Source: Ochromonas danica
Taxonomy: Eukaryota > Sar > Chrysophyceae > Chromulinales > Chromulinaceae
Assembly (NCBI GenBank): GCA_015146655.1
Contig: VKHL01000003.1
Coordinates: 186,001 to 250,000, forward strand
Length of the DNA: 64,000 nt
Direction of reading: 5' to 3'
The notes beneath the pieces are model-generated. The model did no database searches and had not been told where the DNA came from. It saw nothing but the letters and a program-made list of their open reading frames with translations. The translations under genes and the position numbers were made by a program. Shown in pieces: positions 34,349-45,500 of the stretch (position 1 is the first letter of the stretch; each line of letters begins with the position of its first letter).

Positions 34349-35610
34349 ATGATGTTATCTCTTATTCTTGCCTTTGTTGCTATCTATAAAGTTAGTGCTC
34401 TTAACTTCTTAGCTGTTGGTGATTGGGGAGGTAAGGGAAAAAAGAAATTAGTTTTTGTTTTGTTTCAATTGTATTGTTAATAACCCCCAATGAATGTTCA
34501 AATAGGAAATGATCAACCTCCTTATTATACTGCTGCACAATGGACTAGTGCGAGTGCTATGAACACAATTGCATCAACATTAGGTTCTGATTTTATTCTA
34601 GCAGTTGGAGATAACTTTTATTATGATGGAGTGACCTCTGATACCTCCTCTCGCTTCCAAGACACTTTTGAGAATGTCTATACTGGTAGTGCTTTACAAA
34701 AGGATTGGTTTGTTGTTGCTGGTAATCATGGTAAGTTTCGTACCACTGCCATTCCATTCAATTTTCTATAACCACCAACTGACAAACATGACGTGTGATA
34801 GATTATCATGGAAATGTTAGTGCTCAAGTTGCCTATACTGCTGATTCTCCCCGTTGGAAATTTCCTTCTTTATATTACTCTCGTTCTTTTGTTTCTGCGG
34901 ATAATGCTACTGTTGATATCATCTTCATTGATACAGGTAGAGGATTTCTACCCCTCCTGCGCTATTTTCATTTTCCGTGTTTCTAATAGCTGTCGATTGT
35001 ATTTCCAGTTGCCTTGAGCTCCATCCATATGGTTGCTGAAACTCATCCACTTTACTTTTCTCCTCTCCCCAATATGCCTCGTGCTCATGCTGCTAGTCAG
35101 TGGGATTGGATTGAAAACAAACTGTCCACATCAACTGCAGACTATCTTTTAGTCGTGGGACATTATCCTGTCTACTCCGTCTGTGAGCATGGTCCTACTT
35201 CTACTTTGGTGGCACTTCTTCGTCCCATGCTAATTAAATATGGTGCTCACTATATCTCTGGACATGATCACTGCATGGAGCACCTGGTTGATGATGGTAA
35301 GAGGATTTGTTGTTTATGCGTTATAAATATGGGTTCGATAACTAAAATTTTGATCTATTGTTAAATAGAGGGAGGAGTAAATTACTGGCTGACTGGTATG
35401 GGTATTGAGTGCTGCTATCGTGCATCCAAAGCATTGGTTGTCCCCAAGGGCTACCTCAAGTGGCATGTCTCTGATGAGAACAAGCCTGCAGGTGTTACTG
35501 CAGGGTTCACTTCATTCGATCTGAACAAGCAGGGTTTGACTGCCGTATTCTATGATCAAGTAGGAAATGCTCTCTACACTTCTCCTACCGTCGCTCCTCG
35601 TAGCAAGTAA
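34349..35610 (+). CDS. Tartrate-resistant-type purple acid phosphatase
   Basis: Exons 34349-34430, 34506-34730, 34802-34936, 35009-35296 and 35369-35610 give 323 residues, the usual ACP5/TRAP length. All four introns are 71-75 bp and phase 1. All metal-ligand motifs of the dinuclear (Fe and Fe/Zn/Mn) site are present: VGDWGG, VGDNFYYDG, AGNHDYHG (created across a splice junction), VVGHYPVYS and SGHDHCMEH. A signal peptide (MMLSLILAFVAIYKVSA) indicates secretion or a lysosome/vacuole location. It hydrolyses phosphate esters at acid pH; a role in phosphate scavenging is an inference. Codons after each junction read cleanly, so the gene looks intact. Confidence 0.95.
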
Positions 35611-35957
35611 TGTGTAATACTGTAGTTCTGTGTGAGCCCATTCTCCCATAAGCAGCATGTTGCCAAATGTTCTGCTAATTATTTGTTTAGCTATGCAAAT
35701 GAGCGATCGCTTACAAGTTGTAACTATAATTTCGACAAGAGAAGATCAACTTTGTTGACCAATGGGTCCTTCTTCTTATGCAACTTCTTGATCAAGTCCA
35801 GTCCTGACGATAATGAAGCTGTTCGCAACAGATCCACATTGCTTGGCACTTGTAACACCTTCTCTAACACCTCTAACAAGCCAAACACAACCCTATACAA
35901 CATACCTTGATAAGAGGATGCCCGTGTTATTTGACAGTGAAGAATGAATGAATGGGC

Positions 35958-36587
35958 TTACTCTGCTTCGTCACTGACATCATCCAACAACTGCACGACA
36001 AAGGGAGCTTCTTCCTCCGTCAGACAGAGAAATTGTTGGATATTACGATATCCAGAAGGATTCCCAGCAAATTCTCCAAACAATAAAGTGGAAAAAGCTT
36101 CAAGTAAGAGCTTGCGATAGTGAGAGAAGTCATCGTCTTCATCTTCATCTGAATCCTCTTCACCATCTGATCGATCGCCATCTTCTTGAGAGCTTTCTTG
36201 TCGGGAGATTTCTTTTAGAATCATTAAGACTGTATGAAAGCCATTGCGTTGTTCAAATAAACGCTTAGAGCCTATCATAACATTTCCACGTGGATCATGT
36301 GCACGAAGTGTTTGCAATAGTCCCTGGATAGCAAATGTCATATTAACTAAAGTCTGTTTTCCAGAAGCAACCTCTTCAAAAGTACGATATTTTGCTTCCA
36401 TCTCTTGCTTCACTTGATATTCCTTCTCGTTGGTATAGAAGAACAGTCCAGAGAGATCATAATCAGATTCTTCAAATGTCTCTTTTGCTTCTTGAATAGC
36501 TTCTTCCCAGCTATGTAATCCTCCTTCTACACTTTCTTTTACCAATTGATCAAAATCAACTTGACGTGCTAATGGACGAGTTGTCAT
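35958..36587 (-). CDS. Unrecognised helical protein with an acidic loop
   Basis: Single exon, 209 residues from MTTRPLARQ. Helical, Arm/HEAT-like in look (KQTLVNMTFAIQGLLQTLRA, RNGFHTVLMILKEIS, YRKLLLEAFSTLLFGEFAG, NIQQFLCLTEEEAPFVVQLL). Between these helices lies a Glu/Asp/Ser-rich loop (SSQEDGDRSDGEEDSDEDED). No signal peptide or membrane segment. Family not recognised; upstream region shared with the next gene (240 bp). The even amphipathic helix pattern supports a real protein. Confidence 0.65.
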   Translation of the reverse strand: MTTRPLARQVDFDQLVKESVEGGLHSWEEAIQEAKETFEESDYDLSGLFFYTNEKEYQVKQEMEAKYRTFEEVASGKQTLVNMTFAIQGLLQTLRAHDPRGNVMIGSKRLFEQRNGFHTVLMILKEISRQESSQEDGDRSDGEEDSDEDEDDDFSHYRKLLLEAFSTLLFGEFAGNPSGYRNIQQFLCLTEEEAPFVVQLLDDVSDEAE

Positions 36588-36827
36588 GATTCCCTGGATT
36601 CGTGGAAGGGTCAGAGAAAAACAATCAGGCAATCAATGGTCCAATCAATCGTTCTGTCAACTATTATTGTGATGCGTGTGGTTATTGTTGTTGTTACAGT
36701 GCGCATTGTTATTGTTGTGGTGCGTGGGAACATGTTCTCTTTTCTCACTCACAATCGCTGATTTCTGATTTCCGGTGAGAAGGGATTGATTGGATCACTT
36801 TGTTGAGACAGATCAGCAACAAAATAA

Positions 36828-38087
36828 ATGAATGAATATAACAGATTAAAAGAAATCTTGAGAAAGGAATTATGGAGTAAATATTCAGATGAAGAATTAC
36901 AAAGCTACTTGACAAAATACTTTCCTAATACTTCTTCCACTATCATCTTATCTGATCAAAACAACAGACAATCCGTGATCGACCATTGGTTGCACTATCT
37001 AGGAGAAGCATTTCCTATAGACTCACTACCTTTATCATTAATGAAAATATTAGATCAAGAAGAAGACTTACAGGTTCAAGCAGATTTAGATTTACAAGAG
37101 GTTGTGTTTCGATGTCTTAATGAAAAACAAGAATTGGTGAGAAGAGAAGCAGAAGAAATACACAGAGTTATCAGTGATAAAGCAAGTTGGAAAACACTGA
37201 CTGTACCTGAAATACAAGCTATACATAAGAAGTTATCAGCCTATAAATGTCGCAAAGTGAAGGAAGATCTCATTGACTCTACTATAGATCGTTGTAAATA
37301 TATCCTCCAACAGAATGAGAGGCAAGACAAGTCATCATCTCTAAGACAGAGTTATGACTTACTTAAAAAAGATGAAATTACTGTGAAAGAGTTCTATCAA
37401 ACGTTACCGAGTGTACTTATTCCTTCACAAAGTGTACTTATATCGGAAGACTTCTCGTTAGTCAATGAGGAGTTTAGACAGAAGATTAGTATAGCAGATA
37501 TCTCTCGTAGACGGAAAGTGGTTACAGAATATCGACAAGGAGTCGATCTATATTCCTTATCCATGATTGAAAATATCGAAGATCCTCATGTAGATCATAT
37601 TATTGAGAGACAGCTAATGGCATATTGTATGGCTACATCTGATCTAGGACTGTTGCCAAGTCAACAAGAGGGTTTATGCTCACCTATTCGAACAGTCATG
37701 AATGAGGTACAAAATCTCAATGTCACTGCAGCTCAGCTGAATATTGATAAAGGTAATAGCTTTTGTCAGTTTATTCGCGAGGATAAACAAACAGGTCTGC
37801 CAAGACCAATCCATGTTCTCTTCTTTGCCACAACCCATGGAAGAGAGAGACAGATCGCACAATATACTCAAAACGTTGTATCAACGCTACAGGATACCTT
37901 TACAATCGTAGAAAATGAGCTCTCTGAATTACGCCGAGAAGATAATTATGTGACTGGCAGGCAATTCCAGCAAATTGCTGATCGCCTTGCAGTTCTTCGA
38001 GGCAAAACTGGAATTGATAGCTTTGACTCACGTTGCCCAGTGACGCGCTCTAGAGCAATCAAAGAAAACTGTCTGGATGATATCTGA
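36828..38087 (+). CDS. Conserved-looking protein of unknown function
   Basis: Single exon, 419 residues, no signal peptide or membrane segment. Mostly helical. The N-terminal 60 residues (LWSKYSDEELQSYLTKYFPN) look like a small folded unit; the middle has Glu/Lys-rich helices; the C-terminus has a strand-helix stretch (GLPRPIHVLFFATTHGRERQ). No known domain or catalytic motif was recognised. Long open frame with coding-like codon use supports a real gene. Its 3' end faces the glycosyltransferase gene 92 bp away. Confidence 0.65.
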   Translation: MNEYNRLKEILRKELWSKYSDEELQSYLTKYFPNTSSTIILSDQNNRQSVIDHWLHYLGEAFPIDSLPLSLMKILDQEEDLQVQADLDLQEVVFRCLNEKQELVRREAEEIHRVISDKASWKTLTVPEIQAIHKKLSAYKCRKVKEDLIDSTIDRCKYILQQNERQDKSSSLRQSYDLLKKDEITVKEFYQTLPSVLIPSQSVLISEDFSLVNEEFRQKISIADISRRRKVVTEYRQGVDLYSLSMIENIEDPHVDHIIERQLMAYCMATSDLGLLPSQQEGLCSPIRTVMNEVQNLNVTAAQLNIDKGNSFCQFIREDKQTGLPRPIHVLFFATTHGRERQIAQYTQNVVSTLQDTFTIVENELSELRREDNYVTGRQFQQIADRLAVLRGKTGIDSFDSRCPVTRSRAIKENCLDDI

Positions 38088-38179
38088 AAGGGCAAATGAA
38101 AGGGCAACTAAACCAGTTTACCAGGTTACGAATTCTCAGTTACACAATGGGCCATCGAGTGCTAAAGGCAGAACTAACA

Positions 38180-39349
38180 CTATTCTACATAATTCATTTT
38201 GGGCATAGATTCTCCCAAAGGAATGGTGCTAAGCTTTGCGTCAGAAATCACCCGCACATCCGCCATGGTGAAATTCAGAGCCAGCAGAGTATCGAAGTTT
38301 GGAATTCCACGTCTATGTCCCTTATCGACATAAAATATCTCTTTTCCATTCTGTCCTTGGATAGCTTCTCCTTGCCATTGCTCTAATATGGTGGCGTTAA
38401 CAGGTTGTTCGGGCAAATAGTGAGACAATAGACGAGAACCTCCTTTATTCTGCATGTTACGCATGTAATGATTGGGATCATTTTTCACAGGCATATGAAA
38501 AGCTTTGAACTTTCCACCGTAATCACGAAAGTCCAATCCAGCAAGCTTGTACGTAAAGGGTACTTTGGCTTCCAAGACCATTTCTCGAGCAGTGCCTGAC
38601 AACAGGGAGGGACCAGTGGCACACATGATAGACTCCCAGCGATACATGGTGTTTAACGATCTCATCACAGAATCTTGAAAATATTCATGCTTGATTATAT
38701 CTACGGCATTTTTCATAACCTCGGCCAGGATAGGATGTCTGGGTGCAGCCAACATGGCCCAATTTAACAAAATACGACCATGAAATACCTGTTTACTCCG
38801 ACTCTCATTTCTGAAGGTAGAAAAGTCAGAAAGGTGATATCGAGGGACATAGCAACGATTGCCATTGAATCCATTCTTCTCGTAAGAGACGATGAGGGTG
38901 TCTTCGGGCTCCACGATTTTGTCTAAAGGTGTGAGCAAGTCACTATCATCATCAATATAAGCACCGCCATAGGTCCACAAAACAGCATAACGCCATAAAT
39001 CAGCCTTAGCAGCAGCGGCAACAGGACTGATCATGTTATATGCCCAAAGCAAACTCGTCCCATTGAATGTATGATTCATGAACTCATCCTTTTCAGCGTT
39101 ACCACAAACATGAGCTTCCCATCGTGGATTACGGAAAAACAAATTGGGTAATTGGAAATTAAGAGGTTCGTTGGCATCTCGAACAGCGATCCAAATATGT
39201 CTGGGAATGTTCTTATCCATGCTGGCATTGCCTAATTTGGGTGGGGGTGGATGAGGTGGAAGAACTGGAAGATCCCATGGATCAATTTGAACCGATTTTT
39301 CCAATAAAAGAAGAAATAGAAGAAAGGAAAGAAGAAGAGAAGAAAGCAT
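38180..39349 (-). CDS. GT32-like glycosyltransferase (DXD sugar-binding domain)
   Basis: Single exon, 389 residues. A short N-terminal hydrophobic anchor (SSLLLSFLLFLLLL) marks a type II Golgi protein. The catalytic domain has the family opening PRHIWIAVRD, the helix AAAAKADLWRYAVLWTYGG and the nucleotide-sugar DXD motif GAYIDDDSDLLTPLD, as in Och1/capsule-sugar GT32 enzymes that use UDP- or GDP-sugars. Several N-glycosylation sequons (NAS, NHT, NGT, NES) fit a lumenal domain. It probably adds hexose to glycoprotein or glycolipid glycans; acceptor unknown. Confidence 0.85.
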   Translation of the reverse strand: MLSSLLLSFLLFLLLLEKSVQIDPWDLPVLPPHPPPPKLGNASMDKNIPRHIWIAVRDANEPLNFQLPNLFFRNPRWEAHVCGNAEKDEFMNHTFNGTSLLWAYNMISPVAAAAKADLWRYAVLWTYGGAYIDDDSDLLTPLDKIVEPEDTLIVSYEKNGFNGNRCYVPRYHLSDFSTFRNESRSKQVFHGRILLNWAMLAAPRHPILAEVMKNAVDIIKHEYFQDSVMRSLNTMYRWESIMCATGPSLLSGTAREMVLEAKVPFTYKLAGLDFRDYGGKFKAFHMPVKNDPNHYMRNMQNKGGSRLLSHYLPEQPVNATILEQWQGEAIQGQNGKEIFYVDKGHRRGIPNFDTLLALNFTMADVRVISDAKLSTIPLGESMPKMNYVE

Positions 39350-39599
39350 TCTATTTAGTAGGAGAAAGCTTTGAATAAATGAATATGATAAAAGATATTA
39401 AACTTTTGTTTCCATTCCTTCTTCATCGTCCACACTTCCCATGGATTCCACACCAATTCCATGCTGATCATTCCATGGAATGCATTGAAACGCCAACATC
39501 CATCATGATCATATGAGAGACTTGGTACAGTACAGTAGTAGTAAATTGAATATGAAGAAATAATAGGCTCAACAAACAATCCTCTTGAATCAATAAGAA

Positions 39600-42500
39600 A
39601 TGAGTGATTTAAAGATATTTCGAGAAAAAACTGTATCCCGTATAATTGATAAACGTCGTGAATATCAACAACGACAAACACAAGAGAAAGAAGAAGAACG
39701 AAAACGAGACACCGCTTTTCGTCGACAATGGTTAGAGGAATACAAACAACGACGATCAAAAGCTATAATAGATGCTATTGATCATACTATTATTAATAAT
39801 GCTATTCCTGATACTATTCATCATTCTAATAAACTTTCTTTCCGACATCAAAAACAAAACAATGAAGAAGAATTACGTAAACTTACTACAGGATTAGATG
39901 ATCATCTAACAGGACATGATCAAAATACTTTAATACGAAGAGATAGTGGACAATATACAGTGAATATTCAAAATGGATCATCTACACTCTTTGAATTCAA
40001 AAGTGGTGAGAAGAAGAAATCGTTAGCAGATTGCTTTTTACGAAATGCTGTCTCTCAGCATCTTTATATTCATAAACGAGCTAAAGTAGACTTACAAGAA
40101 ACATTACTACTGCAACAACAACCGCAGCAGCAGCCAGGCAGTTTAACGAATGGAATTGCTTTCTTACCGGATAATAACAGCATTCATAATAATAGCAGTA
40201 GTAACAACCTCAGTGTAAATAATACCAATAGTTCTAATGGAACTACTACAGCAGTGGCGTTAGGTCGGAAAACCAATGATATACAAATTGCTGAACTATT
40301 AAAAGACTTACTAAATGCTAATAGTGATCCTTTACGTAAGAAAGTGAGTGTTGGTTTAATGAAGAGCTTGTATTTGTTATCACAACGATCAGGCTGGTCA
40401 GACATACGAGTCTCTGGAAATACGGTAACGAATAGTAGAAACAGTAGCAGAGTGACTTCTCCTCGACATAATAGTGACCCCAATGCTAACAATACTAACC
40501 CCAGTGCTTCGCCAGCGAAACCTCGTTCCGACCATCACAAACCAACTACCAACATTTTCCATACCAGTTTAATTGATGGATGTTTTGTGGTGGGTGCGGA
40601 TAAAAGGACTATCTTGGATATTGTCCGTTCTAAACGACCTTCTTCTTCTTCTTCTATGATAAATGATGATTCATCTCATGGAAGTGATGCAAAACGTGGA
40701 CAGTCTTCAAATAAGAATAAAGGCACCATGGAAGACCTCAGTAAGGTTATTGCTCAGCCTTCTGTTCTTTATCACTCTGATAGCAATGAGTCAGCTGAGA
40801 TGTTGGAACTATTGCCTCAGTATTGCTTTCCCAGGTGAGTCATTATGAAGCAATCTGTCTGAGTTTGCTTGACTAAATCACTTAATCACTTGTTCTTGTT
40901 ATAGTGGGGTTGAAGTTAATGTACAAGAACCTGTGCGAATGGTCAAGCCTCCTTTGACAATGCCTGCATCGATGATGTTTCCTGGTGATGTGAGTAAGAA
41001 AGACAAAAAGAAGTCAAGAGTCTTCTTCCCAAGTGATTATTCTATGGGTGGCGGAGGAGGAGGAGGTGGGGGGTCTAGCAATCAAACAGAAGGAGGTAAC
41101 ATGGTCAGATCCAATAGCATTGATGCCATGCGACCACCACCTATTCGTCCTCTCAATCCTGGCAGTGTTCCCAATGCAGCACCACCATCACAACCACCTG
41201 CAGAGAAGACAACATCTTTTCGAGCTCATACTCTAGCATCTGCATTGAATACGTTTGTCTTAATTCTAGGTGATCATACATCTCAACGATTTTGTCTTGG
41301 TCTACAAATTCCTGTAAGCTTTACAGATGGAGAAAGTGGTCTATTGATTGATACTATCTATACCTTTTGTATCCTGACAAGATTATCATTCTTCAACTAT
41401 TTGTTTTATGTGATCTTGAAACTTGATGAAGAGAAAAGTATTTTAGTCTTTCGAGAACTTCTTCCTACTTATGATGCAAACTTTCCTATTCATCCTGATC
41501 TAAAGATGATTGATGAATTAGTGTCTAAGTTGAACAAGATTATGGTTCCTATCTATCCATTTTTTGTTTTAAAACATATAAAAGCCTCTGGGACGAATGA
41601 TTCTCAATCTCCTCCACCCTCTTCTTCTTCTCCTATGGAACCTTATTTCACCTATCTACCTAACATTCGTCTTACATTGAAACTTAAGAATGCTGAAGTT
41701 GATGTCATCGATTTCAATCGAGCATTCTATCAAGCATTTTATACGAACTTAGGCATTACTATCGATGAAGGTGATGCTTCTCTAATCGAAGCAGCCATTC
41801 GTTCTCATGAGAAGACAATAGTTGCTAATTTTACTCCTTCTACATCACATAAGCAAGAGAGAGAAAAGGAGGAATCATTTTTTACTTTACAATGGGCTTT
41901 ACCAACACTATTACGTCATCTACCATTAGATCAGATTATCTTAGCGTTAGGTTGTGCTGTATCAGAGATGAATATTATTGTCAAACACAAAGATATGAAT
42001 ATTGTCTCTAGTGTCATTCTATCTCTTATGCATCTTCTTAAGCCTTTGAAATGGTGTTCTCCTGTGATCGTTAGTCTACCCGATCATTTGAGTGATGTTT
42101 TAGGTGAGCTCACTACCATTCTGACTGCTAACAATAATAGGTTTAATATCGCTTGACATTGTATTGTATGTAACTACAGAGAGTCCTGTGCCTATCATGA
42201 TTGGAGTCCAGAAGCTACCAGCTAACTTCGTTCTTATGGAGAACTGTGTGGTCATTGATCCCCTGGAGCGAATAGTTCATCTAAATCCAAACGATGTGGT
42301 GAAAAGCCATACTATCCTTTTACCTTCTGCTTCACGTGTTGTTCATGCTCTCAGCTCACATGCTGAGACCATTTTAGTGTTTGCAAGGAAGCAAAAAGCG
42401 TTGAAGTTCAAAAAGTTGACAGTGGGTCAAAGTTTCTATGGTCGAAATAATCAACTCGATCAAAATATGAAATCCAAGTCAGCAGAGAATGGTAATAACA

Positions 42501-45500
42501 AAGAGAGTGAAGGGAAAACGATGAAATTGAACATTCCTATCGAATTACAAATCAATGCAGAAGATTGTGGTCACTATCTGGGTGCTATTAAACAATTCTC
42601 GAATGTTGTACAAAATCATATCCTAGCTGTTGTTAATACTGCTATTCAGATTCAACATGATGAAAACAGAGAAGCAAGACACAAGCGAAGAGTAGTCAAG
42701 CCTGTGAAGTCAACCAAGACCGCAGTGGCGCCAAGTACTAAGGATAGCCAGTTGAATGGAAGCGTTGGTGGTGTTTCCGCTGATCTTGTTGTGACTAAAG
42801 CTGCCGCAACGACTCCACCCAACAACTCTACCACTACAACCTCAGAACTTGAATCAACAGGGAATGGAACTTTGTCGACCAGGCCAACGTCTTCTAACAT
42901 GAAACAAGACGGTTCTACTGGTCAGGCCGACCAGCCGCTCTCAATTAAACCTTCAAATCCTCCTGCAGCGTCCACCTCTAATCGATCTCAAAGCCCCAAT
43001 GGGGTTCTCAATCGTGAAGCCCGAGATCGCTCTAGTCTAGAGAGTGGTAGAATATCAGTTGGTAGCAATAAAAGCAGCAGTCGAACTTCGTCGCCAACGC
43101 AACGGCCTCCTTCTCCTGTACCAACTGCGGGTCAACCGCATGCCAAGGAAGGTGGTTTGATATCAAACGTTACTGTTCGGCGTAAGAAGACAAACACTGC
43201 TCATTCAGGGGCAGCAAAGCGTGCTGTTACTCTACCAAACTCTCCTTTATCAATCTCCAGTCTGCCGCCTCCGAAGTCGAAAGACAAGATGCCAATCAGC
43301 AGTAGTGACCCACGACCTCAATCAATGCCGCGGGATATGAACATCACACATGAGTATAAAACCCTGTTGACTAACGTAGGTATTACCACCCCAGATAATA
43401 CAAATATATGGGGTAGTGCGTCCCCTTCTGTTTCGTCCAAGAGAGCTCAACCATTGGAGTCAATTACAGTCATCAGTCCTGGGCAAGGAAGTACTGCATC
43501 AGGCACTCCAAGCAAGCAATCTCCACCTCTTGTCGAGAGAGTTGTTGAAAAGGTTACTGATAAGCAATCAGTACCTGAGACAAAGGTACCGCTTGAAATA
43601 ACGGTTCCAATAGTTGGCGGATCTCCAAATAAAGTGAATGAGCAAATGAGCGATGTAACCTCGACAGATATGGCGATGGAAGAGAAGAGCATTGGTGCTT
43701 CACCTTCTGTTAGTGCTAGTATCAGCTCTGGAGCTAGTAGTTTGCCTTCTCTTGCTTCGGTGAGTTATTATGATTACTTTCTCTATTATGTTAGACCCTT
43801 GTGGATGTGTTTTACAGGTGTTTGTACCTTTATGTTCTAATAGGATGCACCCATGTTAGCCTTGAAAGATATTGGACAAACTGGATTAAAGTTTGTCAAG
43901 AAACTTGTAGAAACACAAATGTACAGCAATTATTGTCAATGGAACAAATCATCATCATGCATGACGACTGATCAAGACAATTTACATCAACTGACAATGT
44001 ACACTTCACCTGTCCATGGTGGAAATGGTCGTTGTTCCACTATGGTAGATGTGCTAACACCAGGTGTTAGTATAATGCCTTCTCGTGTCCCATCTCCAAT
44101 TAATGATCATCAAAGCATGGAAGATGAAGAAGAAACAAAAGAAGAATTTGATTCTGTAGTTGATCTCTTTGTGATCACATTAACAGGTAGTCTATCAGAA
44201 GGTATTGACAAAGTGAATAATCAGTGGGAAGTCTATTATCATCTATATGGTGATAATCCACAAATTGATTGGATTCAACTGAGTGAGTCAACAAAAGATG
44301 CTGATTATATCTTAAAAGCAACGCAAAAAGTGTTTCGTAATAGTCGAATATTAAGAAAGTATATTGAAAAGAGAATTATTGCAAATTATGAAAGTTCTTC
44401 TTCAGATGGATCTCAAGTGAAATTTCATGAAAATGATTTTCTCATTTGTAATGGTTTACTTTGTCATGGATTTTGTAATACAGCTTCTTGTACGGATATT
44501 TGTGCTAATATTTGGCAACGTAAAGTACAGAAATTACGTCGACAACAAGCAGCATTTAATATCCTAACTCGTAAAGTAGTAGGAGGAAAGGAAATAGGAG
44601 AAAGTAATCATCATGACACATTGTTACTAACCCAGCAAGCTAAGATTGAATATGTTACATCCTCTGGTGCTCGATTAGAAGCTTCAAAACATGGTCGAGA
44701 AACAGAAAGTCAATTTCATTTACGTAAAGCTGTTATTGCATCTGCTATGACAACAACTACAACAACATCTTCTTCAACATCAAGGAAACATTGTCGAAGT
44801 GAAGATGATATTATATCAGATGATCATCATCATCACCATCATCAACCTGTAAATCATCATCATCATCACCACCATCACCATCGAAGGAATCGAAAAGATA
44901 AGAAAAGACGGAAATATGATCATGATCATGATAAGAAGATACGTGCTCCAATGTATGGTGGTCATCCTTATCATCAAGCAAGAGAGAATAATGGAGACCG
45001 AAAAATGAGAACATTTGCTAATACAGATGATCCTTATGTTCTTGCCTTAGCCAAACATTTCGCTAAGAAAGAAGTCAATTATATTAGGAAACTTAGACGT
45101 CGTTGTTATGCTCGTATTGAACGATTCTTACGATCTTATATTACATATTATCGTCGATTACGTTTCCATCGTTCTGTAATCTATCTTCAAGCAGCTTTCC
45201 GTGGCTATCTTGTCCGTGCTAATCTTGAAAATCTAGTAGAGTGTTTATTAGAAAGGAAACGAGCAAGATTAATGGCTAGAATACGTATTCGTAACTTCTT
45301 ACGTTATCAAGCTGATAGTATTATTCGATTACTTAATCGACGTATGGAAGAACGTGCACGGAAATTACGTTCTCAGAGTTCTATTCCTATTGCTACAAGT
45401 ACGACAACAGTAACAAGTTCTAATATAAATATGAATCGTGCTGCTTCATCTTCTGTGTTAATGACAAAGTCGTCAAAAGTGGATGTGAGCAATGGATTGT

